Positions 35,696 through 46,354 are shown, counted from the stretch's first letter. The stretch is DNA of 64,000 nt from Laspinema palackyanum D2c (GCF_025370875.1 NZ_JAMXFD010000008.1:187907-251906); one strand, 5' to 3'. Numbers and translations are program-made. The notes: generated from the sequence alone by a model not told the origin.

Positions 35696-38600
35696 TTAGT
35701 TCAACGGGGGTAACGTCAAGTCTTCCACGGGACGAATAATCGGGTCCGTGGGTTCTGGTACTCCTTGTCCTTGGAAAATAGCACTCAGGGCCTGTTCCAG
35801 GGTTTCTGCCATCACAATTTGGTTCTCATAAGCGACAATCACCCGGGCTAAAATGGGCAAACTATTTTGTTCTGCCTCAATATAAAGCGGTTCGACATAC
35901 AGCAGCGATCGCTCAATGGGAATCACCAACAAATTCCCCTGAATGGCCCGAGACCCCTGGCGGTTCCACAGGGAAATCTGTTGAGAAATCACCGGATCTT
36001 GGTTAATTCTGGCTTCAATTTGCTCGGGACCATAAACTAACTGTTGTTTGGGGAACTGGTACAGCAGTAAATTCCCATAATGAATTCCATCCGATCGCCC
36101 GCCCATCCAAGCAATTAAATTATTGCGACTCATCGGCGTAAATGGGTGCAACAAAATAAATTCTTCTGAGACTTCCGTGGGCAATTTCATAATCAAATAA
36201 TAAGGCTCAACCACTTGCTGCTCAGTGCCATAAATCTCATTGGGCACCCGCCATTGATCTTCCCGATTATAAAAAACCGTCGGATCGGTCATGTGGTAAG
36301 TTAATAGTCGTTCCGATTGCACCGCAAAAAAATCCGGGGGATAGCGGATATGACTGCGGAGGGTCACCGGCAAGGCATCCAGGGGTTGGAGCAAGTTAGG
36401 GAAAATCTCTTGCCAACTGTGAACCAGGGGGTCCGTCGGGTCAGCGATGTAAAGTTTGACCTTGCCATTGTAGGCATCCACCACCACTTTGACCGAGTTG
36501 CGGATGTAGTTAAATTTCTTAGCAGTCGGTTCAGAATAGGGATAGCGATCGCTAATCGTATAGGCGTCAATAATCCAGTAGAGATAATTATCATCATCGG
36601 GAAACGGTTGTTCCACGGGGATGCTTCCCGGCTCATATAAGCGGGTATTGGCAACCACTAGATACGGGTCACTATCAAATTCCAAAAATGGGGCGATCGC
36701 TCGAATTCGGTCCTTAATATTGCGTCGAAATAAAACTTTTGTCTCCGGGGTAAAATTGTCCGTGAACAACATCTGCCAGTTGTTCAGATATTTGGCAAAA
36801 ATTAACCGACGCCACCAAGAGCCAATGGAAACCCCCCCGGTCCCTTCATAAGTATTATAAACATTCTCATCCCCCTGGGGATAATCTAACTCCGGGACAT
36901 TACTCGGTGCCATCACCTCTGTATCCGTCAGTTCCCCATAGTAAATCCGGGGATGTCCGATGGGAATGCTGGCGCGAATCAGTTCATTGGCGGTCCCTAA
37001 TATGCCATCATTGACCGTTTCACTCACGATTTGGCGTTCCATGCCAATATCGCGAACGAAGTAGTCCGGCAATCCGCCAGGACCCACGGTATTCACGGGA
37101 CTCAAGGTAAACCCATAACCGTGGGTATAAACTAAGTGTTCATTGACCCAGGTTTGCGCTTCAGGAGGAACGGCGCTATAGTCCAGTTCCCGGGCGGAGA
37201 TCAGGACCTGTTGCCGTTCCGTGATGGATTCCTCGGATTCGGGGTCAGTTTTTCTGAGGGTGTAACGGTCGATATCCGCATCGGGAAACTTATAGTACAG
37301 CCGAATTTGTTGGAGTTGGCGATTGGTTTGCAGCAGGGGGCGAGTATCCCAGAGGCGGATATTATTAATGGTCAGGTCATTGGCGAGGATATCCTCAAAG
37401 GTTAGGGCATTTTCCGGGTTGAAGAGTTGGACATCAATGCGATCCAGGTCGAACCCCTGGCGGGTGAAGGCGATACTGCGCTCGATGTAGGGACGCTCGC
37501 GTTCGATTTCGTTGGGTTGGACGATCAAGCGTTGCACGGCAAAAGGCAGGACTGACCCAGCGATCGCCACCATTGCCACATAGACTCCCAAGGACTGTTT
37601 GAGCCGTCTAAAGTTGTGGCGTTCTAGTGGGCGAAAGGTCAGATAGAGCAAGAAAATGGCGACTGCTGCGGATAAGAGGGTTAAGCCCCCATAGCTCCAG
37701 ACCTCTATAGTGGATTGGGTATAGCCTGCACCATAAATTACATCATTGCTGGAATAGAGCAATTCATAACGCAATAGCCAATAGCGCAAGGCGACTGCCC
37801 CCATCAGTGCGGCACCCAATCCATAAAGGTGACGCAATTGCCCATCAGAAAAGCCGGGAAACTTCCCTTCGCTGATACTATTTCCCGAGATTAAATAGAG
37901 GACAGTAACTGCGGCGAAAAGGAAAAAAAGCACTCCCAGTAGCCAAAATTCTAGGAGTTCCCAAATGGGCAAGTTAAAGATATAAAAGCTCATATCCCGG
38001 TTAAAAACGGGTTCGCTAATATTAAAGGCTGTGGGGTGGAAAAAGATTAGCACTTTTGCCCACTGACCCGATAGGACTAGACCGAAGAACAGGCTTAAAA
38101 CAGCGGCGATCGCATAGAGTAAGCGAGGTTCCAGAACGATGACCACAGTAAACAGCAACAACAGGGCAATTTGCCACCAATCTGTGGTCATTTGCTGTAA
38201 CATTTCCTGGCTGGAGTTGAGTCCAAATCCCAGGGGTACTGAGGGAGAGTTCAACAGTAACCAGGAACCGGGATGCCAATAATCCACCACAACCTGAGCG
38301 TAGTACACCAGGAGAGTGGAGATTCCCAAGGATAGGAGGATGACGAGGGCCAGTAGGGATTCTAAGTTGAGGGCGGTATAGGAATTGGGACTCGGGATGT
38401 TAGTGCGGGCAAAGGGATAGCTAATATTGCGTTTCCAGCGATCGCGCCCTCCGGGAGGTTCAGTCAGTCCCCGACTGAGTAGATCCAGTTTGCCGTATTT
38501 AAGATGGTTCGCCAGAAATAGATTGGCGAAGGTTAAACCGCCCGTGATTCCCAGTCCTAACACCAGCAACACTAAGCGGGTAAGTAGGCGGACCCAAAAG

Positions 38601-38731
38601 ACTCGTCCGTAGTCCAGTTCCTCAAACCACAGACTTTCGGCACTTAAAAAAGCAAAGAGTTCTATCCCCATCCATACGGCTGCTGCGGTCACGATCCATT
38701 GAAAGGCGCGTTTTCCTAACCCTTTAAACAT
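35696..38731 (-). CDS. UPF0182 large membrane protein
   Basis: A 1011-residue protein of the UPF0182 family, found in cyanobacteria and actinobacteria. The N-terminal third carries seven or more hydrophobic helices (first at about 13-28, last near 395). The remaining two thirds are soluble and presumably outside the membrane. It contains VHGYGFTLSPVNTVGPGGLPDYFVRDI in part (LSPVNTVGPGGLPDYF), PRIYYGELT, WRRLIFA, YLYWIIDAYTISDRYPYSEP in part, and WMGGRSDGIHYGNLLLYQFP in part, all typical of the family. Biochemical function is unknown. The gene is monocistronic in this context. Confidence 0.92.
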   Translation of the reverse strand: MFKGLGKRAFQWIVTAAAVWMGIELFAFLSAESLWFEELDYGRVFWVRLLTRLVLLVLGLGITGGLTFANLFLANHLKYGKLDLLSRGLTEPPGGRDRWKRNISYPFARTNIPSPNSYTALNLESLLALVILLSLGISTLLVYYAQVVVDYWHPGSWLLLNSPSVPLGFGLNSSQEMLQQMTTDWWQIALLLLFTVVIVLEPRLLYAIAAVLSLFFGLVLSGQWAKVLIFFHPTAFNISEPVFNRDMSFYIFNLPIWELLEFWLLGVLFFLFAAVTVLYLISGNSISEGKFPGFSDGQLRHLYGLGAALMGAVALRYWLLRYELLYSSNDVIYGAGYTQSTIEVWSYGGLTLLSAAVAIFLLYLTFRPLERHNFRRLKQSLGVYVAMVAIAGSVLPFAVQRLIVQPNEIERERPYIERSIAFTRQGFDLDRIDVQLFNPENALTFEDILANDLTINNIRLWDTRPLLQTNRQLQQIRLYYKFPDADIDRYTLRKTDPESEESITERQQVLISARELDYSAVPPEAQTWVNEHLVYTHGYGFTLSPVNTVGPGGLPDYFVRDIGMERQIVSETVNDGILGTANELIRASIPIGHPRIYYGELTDTEVMAPSNVPELDYPQGDENVYNTYEGTGGVSIGSWWRRLIFAKYLNNWQMLFTDNFTPETKVLFRRNIKDRIRAIAPFLEFDSDPYLVVANTRLYEPGSIPVEQPFPDDDNYLYWIIDAYTISDRYPYSEPTAKKFNYIRNSVKVVVDAYNGKVKLYIADPTDPLVHSWQEIFPNLLQPLDALPVTLRSHIRYPPDFFAVQSERLLTYHMTDPTVFYNREDQWRVPNEIYGTEQQVVEPYYLIMKLPTEVSEEFILLHPFTPMSRNNLIAWMGGRSDGIHYGNLLLYQFPKQQLVYGPEQIEARINQDPVISQQISLWNRQGSRAIQGNLLVIPIERSLLYVEPLYIEAEQNSLPILARVIVAYENQIVMAETLEQALSAIFQGQGVPEPTDPIIRPVEDLTLPPLN

Positions 38732-39282
38732 GAATTTTAGAGTTTAGAGTTTAGATATAGCTGTCATTGTAGAATCATCAGTCCGGGAATGGCGATCGCT
38801 CCCACTCTTCATACTCTTAATTTGCATAATTTATAACCAACCCCGCACCCCACAGGGTGGGACTACAGGAACGGAACCCGCTTGAGCAGGCTAACTCCTC
38901 GGATCATGGCTCTGCCATGATCCACACTATCAGAAGCTCTGGCGCATAAGGCATCATTCAACAATAAGTTGCTCAAGTTTGATCGGGAATTTTTTCTAGG
39001 CAATGCTTCCGGGTAAAAATTGTTCAGGTTGTTCTTGCATGAGTGCTTATCTGCTTCTCCGGTGCGGATAATTGAGCGTGGGGATTCGCTCAGGCGAGCC
39101 GAGGTGGGAATTTTGGGGGCGATCGGGTTAGGCAAAGCACAGAAGCCATAACAACCCTCTGTTATGGGGCTTTATAGCTGCACTGTTATGTAAAAAAGTA
39201 AATTGTTGTGCTGACTCTGGAGGAGAAGCCGGAGGGAACGCGATTGGTCAGAACAATCTACTGTTCGATTTTGGTTTACCCC

Positions 39283-39423
39283 ATGAGAATTCCAATTATG
39301 ATCGGAGCCAGTGCGTCCGCGATCGCGCTTGTGGCTTGTGTCCCTGTATCCCAATCGCCAACTTTCACGTTAAGCCAATACGATGAACTCCAAAATGCCA
39401 TGAGTTCGGACTCGATATTTTAG
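39283..39423 (+). pseudogene. Truncated small lipoprotein fragment
   Basis: An ATG at 39283 opens 46 codons. The start MRIPIMIGASASAIALVAC has a lipobox-like LVAC; the tail TFTLSQYDELQNAMSSDS resembles the beginning of SmpA/BLIP-type lipoprotein domains (LSQY-LQNGMS-). The frame then stops, and no continuation is seen in another frame. This suggests a decayed gene, but it is too short to be certain. Confidence 0.35.
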
Positions 39424-39615
39424 ATTTTATAGATTGCGTAAGTCATGACCCGAATATTTATAAATAAAATCTATATGCAAATTAAATGAACTAGCTCAAT
39501 CTGCTCGAAAAAACAACTGCTCATGTTCATGCTCCTGGTATCCCTAACCAGACAGGGTGAATCAAAATCAAACCCTTCAAATAGCTTAGAACCGCCCGAA
39601 TCCGATTCCCGGAAC

Positions 39616-39685
39616 AAGAAACCGGAGTTTTAGCCCAAAGCTGATGTAGAACCCGCATTCATTTGGGCCAAAACCCCGGTTTCTT
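39616..39685. terminator. Large inverted repeat after hemA
   Basis: AAGAAACCGGAGTTTTAGCC (39616-39635) and its continuation to 39639 pair with 39662-39685, which ends AAAACCCCGGTTTCTT, with a few mismatches. The repeat begins 20 bp past the hemA stop, so it may end hemA transcription. A related AAAACCCCGGTTTC motif occurs near 42590, so it is also a dispersed repeat. Confidence 0.55.
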
Positions 39686-39704
39686 CCCTGAACTGGACTC
39701 TCGA

Positions 39705-41003
39705 CTAACTGTACTGTTCGCCCGATCGCGCTTCTGTCTCCAAATTAAACAGCAATCGTAGAGTTTCCATTGCTTGACGACGCGCTTCAATATCTTGCTG
39801 AGCCCGCAGTTGAACCATTGGATCATGCAGGATTTTATTAACAATTCCTCGGGTGAGTGCCTCAATCACTTCCTGATGTTTTTCGGCAAATTCCGACCCT
39901 AAACGAGACAGGGCTTTTTCCAATTCCTGCTCGCGAATGGTTTCGATTTTATCCCGTAAACAGCTAATCGTGGGCACCGTTTCCAAACTGCGCCACCAAA
40001 CATCAAATGCTTCGACTTCTTCTTCCAGTAATCCCTCAGCTTCCATTGCCATTTGCCGACGGCTTTCTTGGTTTTGAGCGACAACTGCTTTCAAGTCATC
40101 CACATTAAACGAATGGACATTCGTGAGGGTATTGACATCAGAATCCACATTACGCGGCACTGAAATATCAATCAGCATCATCGAGCTATTAGGGTTTAAA
40201 ACTGCTTCGAGTTTGGAGCGATTTAAAATCGGTTCAGTCGAAGAGGTACTCGTAAAAACAATATCAGAATCTGCAATGACGCTCATCATATCTGATATCA
40301 AATGCAGTTTCAAATCTGCATCAGGGAAGTTTTTAGCCAGTTCTTCAGCGCGCCGTAAGGTGCGATTGAGAATGGTGATTTGGGTAGCACCTTTGGAGAG
40401 TAAATGTTGAACCAGAAGTTTCGACATTTTCCCGGCACCGAGAATCGCAATGCGATAGGGTGCGAGGTCCTGGACCTTAATTTGGGCCAGTTCCACTGCG
40501 GCGGAACTGATAGAAACTGCGCCGGTGCCGATGCTGGTTTCCGTGCGAACTCGTTTGCCTGCGGTAATCGCTTGTTTCAGGAGACGATTGAGAATGCGTC
40601 CGACCCCATTATGTTGCTGACCGAGTTTGTGAGTATTTTTAACTTGGGCTAAAATTTGGCCTTCGCCGAGGACCAAGCTATCCAAACCAGCGGAAACCCG
40701 CATCAGATGCATGACGGCATCTTCTTGTAACAAAATAAACAGATGTTGTCGTAACTTATGAACGTTTAATTGGCCGCGTTCCGAGAGAAATTGGATGGCT
40801 TCACGAACGCCGGAGTCGGTTTCACCCGTTACGATATAAATTTCTAAACGGTTACAAGTGCTGAGAATCGCGACTTCTCGAATATTAGGATAGCTACATA
40901 AATGAGCGATCGCCTCTTTAATATCGGGTTCGGGAATACTCAGTTTTTCTCTAATTTCTACGGGTGCTGTCTTATGGCTAAGACCTACGACTGCAATATT
41001 CAT
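39705..41003 (-). CDS. hemA: Glutamyl-tRNA reductase
   Basis: A 432-residue enzyme that reduces glutamyl-tRNA to glutamate-1-semialdehyde, the first committed step of tetrapyrrole (chlorophyll, haem, phycobilin) synthesis. The N-terminal domain begins [20 protein letters not shown]; the catalytic Cys is in [11 protein letters not shown] near residue 50. [17 protein letters not shown] and the NADPH-binding [15 protein letters not shown] follow, and the dimerisation helices end in an extended acidic C-terminus. GGGAG lies 6-10 bases before the ATG. It lies downstream of glpX on the same strand, with a 393-bp gap, an arrangement seen in other cyanobacteria. Confidence 0.96.
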   Translation of the reverse strand: MNIAVVGLSHKTAPVEIREKLSIPEPDIKEAIAHLCSYPNIREVAILSTCNRLEIYIVTGETDSGVREAIQFLSERGQLNVHKLRQHLFILLQEDAVMHLMRVSAGLDSLVLGEGQILAQVKNTHKLGQQHNGVGRILNRLLKQAITAGKRVRTETSIGTGAVSISSAAVELAQIKVQDLAPYRIAILGAGKMSKLLVQHLLSKGATQITILNRTLRRAEELAKNFPDADLKLHLISDMMSVIADSDIVFTSTSSTEPILNRSKLEAVLNPNSSMMLIDISVPRNVDSDVNTLTNVHSFNVDDLKAVVAQNQESRRQMAMEAEGLLEEEVEAFDVWWRSLETVPTISCLRDKIETIREQELEKALSRLGSEFAEKHQEVIEALTRGIVNKILHDPMVQLRAQQDIEARRQAMETLRLLFNLETEARSGEQYS

Positions 41004-41396
41004 GATTTCTCCCTGGATTTTTTAGTCGTTTACGCCCTCTTGATGTTTGACAAGCGTATCGATGAAATTCTATCTCTGGTGAACTGAATTAATCGGGTTG
41101 TCTTTATTTTTATGCTAACTGAAACCCGGGTGGGTTAGCGCAATCCTCGGGGATTAAGCAAGGGGAAAAGGCAGGGTCCAGGAGGAAAAACCCTCGGAAC
41201 TGCACGGAGAGCGGGTTGGGGAAGGAGAGGGAGGGAGCGGACTTTAGAGGGGTCCGCACCACCGGCAGAAGGGATCACCGTGGCGATCGCTGGGGAAAGA
41301 CTCTGCTGATCAAGCAGCCGGATTCTCACCCCGGTGACATCACAATTGTGAGGTCATCCTGCTTTCGTTCCTTCCTTAACCGCGCTGAGTTTTGGA
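41004..41396. promoter_or_regulatory. glpX-hemA gap with a 22-bp near-palindrome
   Basis: TGACATCACAATTGTGAGG with the following TCA (41335-41356) is a 22-bp near-perfect palindrome whose core TCACAATTGTGA is perfect. It is 40 bp past the glpX stop and 330 bp upstream of hemA, so it could be an operator or a weak terminator. CTGCT-GATCA-AGCAG forms another small stem near 41303. Otherwise no gene is seen. Confidence 0.4.
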
Positions 41397-42434
41397 TTAG
41401 CGCAATTGTAAGCTCTTCGGAGTGTCGTTCATATGAATGGTATCGACAAAACGAGCGGTACTCGACTGGCTAGAAATAACCAGACTGTGAGTCCGAGCGC
41501 CGCCTTTGAAGAAGCGAACCCCTTGCATTAACGTTCCAGGAGTAATACCGGATGCGGCAAACAGCACCGTATCTCCAGAGGCTAATTCTTCAGCGTTGTA
41601 AACGCGATCGGGGTCAGTGATACCCATTTCTTGTAGACGAGCGATGTTGCTTTCTTTGCTTTCGCCAATCAGCCCAGTTTTCACGACTTCAGGGTCATAA
41701 ATGAGCTGACCTTGGAAGTGGCCGCCTAAACAGCGCATGGCCGCAGCGGAGATCACCCCTTCAGGAGCAGCACCAATTCCCATCAGCGCGTGGATGTTGG
41801 TTCCGGAGAAGGCGCAAGAAATAGCAGCAGAGACATCTCCATCGCTGATCAGACGCACTCGGGCTCCGGCGTTGCGGATTTCTTCGATTAAGCCTTTGTG
41901 ACGGGGACGATCCATCACCACCACGACCAATTCCTCAATGGAGCGACTCATGCAGTCCGAGAGGATTTTCAGGTTTTCGGTGGCAGATTTATTGATGTCC
42001 ACATGATTTTTGGCACAGGCGGGTGCGGCGAGCTTCTTCATGTAGAAGTCGGGAGCTCGGAACAGGCCACCTTTTTCGGCAATGGCGAGAACCGCCATCG
42101 AACCGTTTTGTCCGTAGGCGACCAAGTTGGTGCCTTCACAGGGGTCAACGGCGATATCAATTTCGATCAGTTGTTGCGGGTCGCAGAAGTCCTTGGCATT
42201 TTCCTGAGTACAGATCCCAACTTCTTCCCCGATGTACAACATGGGAGCTTCATCGCGCTCGCCTTCGCCGATGACGATTCTGCCGCGCATATGAATGCGA
42301 TTCATACGTTCGCGCATCGCTTCTACCGCCACATGGTCAGCGGTATTTTTGTCGCCTTTACCCATCCAACGAGCCGAAGCGATCGCGGCTTGTTCGACGA
42401 CTTCAATAATCTCTAAACCGATTACACTATCCAC
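41397..42434 (-). CDS. glpX: Class II fructose-1,6-bisphosphatase / sedoheptulose-1,7-bisphosphatase
   Basis: A 345-residue Calvin-cycle phosphatase. The cyanobacterial dual-function enzyme (F/SBPase) removes the 1-phosphate from fructose and sedoheptulose bisphosphates. Signatures are [59 protein letters not shown] and the glycine-rich [15 protein letters not shown]. Metal ligands Asp and Glu lie in VDPCEGTN. The start is a GTG at 42432-42434 with GGGAGG 8 bases upstream. It belongs to the redox-regulated type found in oxygenic phototrophs, based on family knowledge. Confidence 0.95.
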   Translation of the reverse strand: MDSVIGLEIIEVVEQAAIASARWMGKGDKNTADHVAVEAMRERMNRIHMRGRIVIGEGERDEAPMLYIGEEVGICTQENAKDFCDPQQLIEIDIAVDPCEGTNLVAYGQNGSMAVLAIAEKGGLFRAPDFYMKKLAAPACAKNHVDINKSATENLKILSDCMSRSIEELVVVVMDRPRHKGLIEEIRNAGARVRLISDGDVSAAISCAFSGTNIHALMGIGAAPEGVISAAAMRCLGGHFQGQLIYDPEVVKTGLIGESKESNIARLQEMGITDPDRVYNAEELASGDTVLFAASGITPGTLMQGVRFFKGGARTHSLVISSQSSTARFVDTIHMNDTPKSLQLR

Positions 42435-42882
42435 GGAATTTTCCTCCCAACTGCCTATCAGCAGCCTTTTCTCTGGCTACAACCGTCTAAAAGTCTATCA
42501 GAGGACGGATACCCATAGCGATCGCGATTAACTCAGTTTTTGTTAAGTTTTGCTGCTAGGGCCCGGGTCCATTTGTTTCCCGGGAACAAAAACCCCGGTT
42601 TCAGCGCCCTTTCTGGGTTGCGAATTGCTCCAGATATTTCGCGGCAACCGGGTTGAGAACCCTCACCCACTCGGATGGCTGAGGTTGAGAAATGGGCAGT
42701 AGTGGGTAATCTGGGAGAGATAGGGTGGAGAAATGCCTGGACTCCCCCGAGAAACGGGAAAATCTGTGGTTCTCACGAAATGATCGGCTATGATCACACC
42801 CAGCACGATGGATTCCCAGCAGGCAGAACGCCTTACCCTTGCCGAATCGTGCGGCTTTGGTCTGATTTAAAACACTTTTACG
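42435..42882. other. Divergent gap between glpX and the SBBP gene
   Basis: Contains a dispersed repeat near 42575-42600 (CCCGGGAACAAAAACCCCGG) related to the one after hemA, and a TATGAT box at 42789-42794 that could be a -10 element for the SBBP gene. Short open frames on both strands are unconvincing. Confidence 0.4.
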
Positions 42883-45800
42883 ATGCAAAACAAGATGGAT
42901 GTCGAGGGGTTGGAAATCGAATGGCGATCGCCACTAGAACCGTCTAGTCTGGTAAATGCCTCTGGGCTGTTGCCTCTGACCACTGAAGCGGCAGGCACGG
43001 GATTCGATGCTGAGTTTTATTTGAATGCCTATCCCGATGTGGCTGAGGCGGTTAGCACCGGCCAGTTTGAGAGTGGGTGGCAACATTGGCTGCTCTATGG
43101 TCAGCAGGAAGGACGCTTGGTCGCTCCGCTGGAATTAGTTTCCCCCGAGGATACTCCCGGGGACCCTTTGATTGGTGAACAGGTCCCCAATCTAGCCCAA
43201 CTACCGTTAAGTTTTATTCCCAATGCAGGGCAACTTGACCCCACGGTGAATTTTTCGGTCCGAGGGGCTTCTCATGGGATTTTCTTTACCCCCGATGAGG
43301 TGGTGTTCAGCGTCGCTGCACAACCGGACCCAGAATCCGATGAACTGCAATCCTCCGTGGTCCGCCTAGAGTTTGTGGGGGCGAATGGCAATCCGGTAAT
43401 CGAAGGGATAGAACCCTTGCCGGGATTGGCGAATTTCTTATCCGGGTCCGATGAGTCCAGTTGGTCGGGGAATCTTCCCACCTACCAAGGCATTGCCTAT
43501 CGGGACCTTTATGACGGGATTGATTTGGTCTATCGCGGCACCGAAGGGGAACTCAAACGGGAATTTGTGGTGGACCCAGGAGCGGATCCGGGGCAAATTC
43601 GGTTGGACTATAGCGGAATTGAGGCAGTCACCCTGCGGGAAGGAGCATTGGTGCTGCAAACCGCCTTGGGTGAGTTAATCGAGGCCGCACCGATTATTTA
43701 TCAGGATATCGAAGGCGATCGCGTGGCGGTGGCAGGTCAGTATGAATTACTGGGTGAGGGCCAAGTTGGATTTGAGTTAGGCGCTTATGACCCCAACTAT
43801 GCCTTAATTATTGACCCAACTTTGCAATATTCCAGCTATTTGGGAGGGACCCTGCAAGACCAAGGGGATGCGATCGCCTTGGATGCGGAAGGAAATATCT
43901 ATATCGCCGGAAGAACTATCTCCACAGACTTTCCCACGCGGATTCCCATACAATCCACGATTAGTAATCCCCCGTCCTTCAAATTTGATGCCTTTATTAC
44001 CAAGATTGCCGCTGATGGGGCCAGCGCCTTCTATTCCACTTATTTAGGGGGCCTGGAAAACGACCGGGCCTTAGATGTGGTTGTAGACAGTCGCGGCAGC
44101 GCCTTTGTGGTAGGAGAAACCAGTTCGGATAATTTCCCCGTGACGGTGGGAACAGCACAGACGGCAGCGAATGGAGAAACTGATGGGTTTATTCTCAAGC
44201 TGACTCCTAATGGAGGATTTATCGAATTGGGGACCTATTTTGGAGGGGCGCGCTCTGATTCGGTGAATAGTATTACCCTCGATAATGAGGGGAATTTTTA
44301 TGTGACGGGCCAAACCTTTTCCGAAAATTTTCCGATGGTGAGTGCGGTGCAAAATACCATTGGGGGGAATGGGTCCGATGTGTTGGTGGCCAAGTTTAAC
44401 CCCGTCGGAGGGCTGGTTTACTCCACGTTCCTGGGGGGATTTGGGAATGATGTGGGGAATGCGATCGCCGTGGATGCGAACCAGAATGTGTATGTTACGG
44501 GACAAGCGAGCACCGATAACTTTCCCCTGGTGTCCGAGTTACAGCGGCGGTATCGAGGGGGTGGGGATGCGTTTGTTACGAAAATTAGTAGTGATGGCAG
44601 TGAGTTAATTTACTCGACCTATTTAGGGGGCCGAGATAGTGACGTGGGGAATGCGATCGCCGTGGATGCGGCAGGTCACGTTTATGTTGCCGGAAGCACC
44701 GGAGTCCCCCGAGATGCTCAACCCCGGGCAGTGATTCCCCTGGGAGATTTCCCCACCCTTAATCCCATTCAAGGGCAGTTAAGTGGGTTATCCTCGGCCT
44801 TTGTGACCAAGTTGGCACCGAATGGGAGAAGTTTGATTTATTCTACCTTCCTCGGTGGCAGCGGGTTTGAGTCGGGGAATGATATGGCGATCGACGATCG
44901 CGGGAATGTCTATTTGACCGGAGAAACCACCTCCTCTGATTTACCCCAGGTTACGCCGATTCAGCCCCGATTTGGGGGGAATGGGGATGCGTTTGTGGGT
45001 AAAATTTTGGCCGATGGGAGGACGATTGACTATTTGACCTATCTCGGAGGGAATGGGTTTGAGTCGGGGAATGCGATCGCGGTGAATGCCGGGGGAACGG
45101 CGTTTGTCACGGGTCAAAGTGCGTCGCCGAATTTTCCCATTGTGAATCCGTTGCCGAATGCTGCCGGGGGTGTCCAAGGGGATGCCTTTGTGGTGGCGAT
45201 CGCCCAACCCATCAACCCCACGCAACCGATTGTTGTCCCTCCCGGAACACCGGCCCCCGGTCCGGGTTCTTTACCCGGTCCTGGGGGTGCTGAACCCTTC
45301 CCCCCTGCACCAGAACCGACGGAACCCCCTGCGCCACCGCCACCGCCACCGCGTTTTGAAAACTTCATTCAGTCGGTGACAGAACGGGGTCTCAATCCCC
45401 TGAGCCTATATTTTAATGAGGGGGCCTATTTAGCTCAAAATCCCGGGGTAGCAGAAGCGGTCGCCGCTGGGACTTTCACCAGTGGGTTACAACATTATTT
45501 GCTGTTTGGCCGAGATGAGGGCCGTCCTGCGCCCACCCAGTTTTTCAATGAAGGGGAGTATTTAGCCCGAAATTCTGATGTAGCAGTGGCGGTGGGGACA
45601 GGTCAGTTGGCGAGTGGATTTGCACATTTCGTGCAGAGGGGATTTTTTGAAGGGCGCGATCGCAATGCCAAGCTGTTTTTAGAAAGTTTCTACCTCCGCC
45701 AAAATCCTGATGTGGCCGAAGCGGTGGCAGCAGGAATTTTCAGCAGTGGTTACAGTCACTATCTCCAGTCGGGGCAGTTTGAGCGGCGTAATCCCAATCC

Positions 45801-46065
45801 GGCGTTTGATGAAACATTTTATTTAACTCAAAATCCCGATGTAGCGGCGATCGTTGCTGCCGGGGGTTTCCAGAGTGGATTCGAGCACTTCATCGAACAG
45901 GGCGAATTCCAGGGTCGTCAACCTAGTCCGGTTTTCAACGAATCGGCTTATTTGTTCCGGAATATCGATGTGGCCCAGGCCCTGAATCGGGGGGCCTTCG
46001 GCGGCAGTGCGTTTGAGCATTTTGTCCTGTTCGGGGTACAGGAGGGACGGGTAGCGACTTCCTAG
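42883..46065 (+). CDS. Large SBBP beta-propeller surface protein
   Basis: A 1060-residue protein. Residues about 40-80 carry a single repeat (FYLNAYPDVAEAVSTGQFES) also found in five copies at the C-terminus (about 838-1055), with a consensus of YLAQNPDVAEAVAAG, F-SG-HYL, G-EGR. Residues about 100-305 form a DUF7948-type domain (SFIPNAGQLDPTVNFSVRG, YDGIDLVYRGTEGELKREF). Residues about 308-775 hold SBBP repeats (YSSYLGGTLQDQGDAIALD, NIYIAGRT-STDFPT). A Pro-rich linker at about 778-822 contains APPPPPPRF. No signal peptide is evident; the protein is probably exported by another route. Function is unknown, perhaps surface attachment. Confidence 0.85.
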   Translation: MQNKMDVEGLEIEWRSPLEPSSLVNASGLLPLTTEAAGTGFDAEFYLNAYPDVAEAVSTGQFESGWQHWLLYGQQEGRLVAPLELVSPEDTPGDPLIGEQVPNLAQLPLSFIPNAGQLDPTVNFSVRGASHGIFFTPDEVVFSVAAQPDPESDELQSSVVRLEFVGANGNPVIEGIEPLPGLANFLSGSDESSWSGNLPTYQGIAYRDLYDGIDLVYRGTEGELKREFVVDPGADPGQIRLDYSGIEAVTLREGALVLQTALGELIEAAPIIYQDIEGDRVAVAGQYELLGEGQVGFELGAYDPNYALIIDPTLQYSSYLGGTLQDQGDAIALDAEGNIYIAGRTISTDFPTRIPIQSTISNPPSFKFDAFITKIAADGASAFYSTYLGGLENDRALDVVVDSRGSAFVVGETSSDNFPVTVGTAQTAANGETDGFILKLTPNGGFIELGTYFGGARSDSVNSITLDNEGNFYVTGQTFSENFPMVSAVQNTIGGNGSDVLVAKFNPVGGLVYSTFLGGFGNDVGNAIAVDANQNVYVTGQASTDNFPLVSELQRRYRGGGDAFVTKISSDGSELIYSTYLGGRDSDVGNAIAVDAAGHVYVAGSTGVPRDAQPRAVIPLGDFPTLNPIQGQLSGLSSAFVTKLAPNGRSLIYSTFLGGSGFESGNDMAIDDRGNVYLTGETTSSDLPQVTPIQPRFGGNGDAFVGKILADGRTIDYLTYLGGNGFESGNAIAVNAGGTAFVTGQSASPNFPIVNPLPNAAGGVQGDAFVVAIAQPINPTQPIVVPPGTPAPGPGSLPGPGGAEPFPPAPEPTEPPAPPPPPPRFENFIQSVTERGLNPLSLYFNEGAYLAQNPGVAEAVAAGTFTSGLQHYLLFGRDEGRPAPTQFFNEGEYLARNSDVAVAVGTGQLASGFAHFVQRGFFEGRDRNAKLFLESFYLRQNPDVAEAVAAGIFSSGYSHYLQSGQFERRNPNPAFDETFYLTQNPDVAAIVAAGGFQSGFEHFIEQGEFQGRQPSPVFNESAYLFRNIDVAQALNRGAFGGSAFEHFVLFGVQEGRVATS

Positions 46066-46124
46066 AATGAGACCTCCTGTGGCCCTCCCCTAAGAGCAGA
46101 GGGAGAATCATAGCTGTTCCGGCT

Positions 46125-46149
46125 CCCCCTTCCCTAGGAGGGAAGGGGG
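46125..46149. repeat. Dispersed hairpin repeat after the SBBP gene
   Basis: CCCCCTTCCC (46125-46134) pairs perfectly with GGGAAGGGGG (46140-46149) around TAGGA. It lies 60 bp after the stop. It is a G/C-rich palindrome of a common cyanobacterial type. Confidence 0.6.
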
Positions 46150-46267
46150 TTGGGGGGTTAGGTCTCCCCCGCCAATTCCCTGTGCCTCGGGGAGGATGAG
46201 GTAGGGTTTTTTCCAAATCGGATGAGGGAAACAGTGCGGTTTTCCCACCTTGTCTTCACGGCTGATG

Positions 46268-46305
46268 GATTAGTAAGTTATTCTGAATAAGAATGCTTAC
46301 TAATC
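46268..46305 (+). promoter_or_regulatory. Palindromic leader element before clpS
   Basis: GATTAGTAAG (46268-46277) pairs perfectly with CTTACTAATC (46296-46305), with an inner ATTC/GAAT pairing. It lies 50 bp before the clpS start and could be an operator or leader hairpin. Confidence 0.4.
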
Positions 46306-46354
46306 CTAGGATTGACTGCAAAAATTTACGATCGCTGAATTAAAGGAGAGCGCC

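Larger units (their letters stand above)
38732..39704. other. Long non-coding gap with several hairpins
   Basis: Almost 1 kb with no full gene. It contains a perfect hairpin GGATCATGGC-TCT-GCCATGATCC (38901-38923), a second one CCATAACA/TGTTATGG (39146-39167) followed by GGCTTTATAG, a short lipoprotein fragment at 39283-39423, and a 24-bp-armed inverted repeat at 39616-39685 before the hemA 3' end. Open frames on the minus strand here are not convincing. Confidence 0.55.

Noticed and set aside
38863..39135. 90-codon frame on the minus strand
   Set aside because: It crosses hairpin repeats and has no start signal or recognisable domain.
42675..42947. 90-codon frame before the SBBP gene
   Set aside because: It overlaps the SBBP start in another frame and lacks a start signal and domain.
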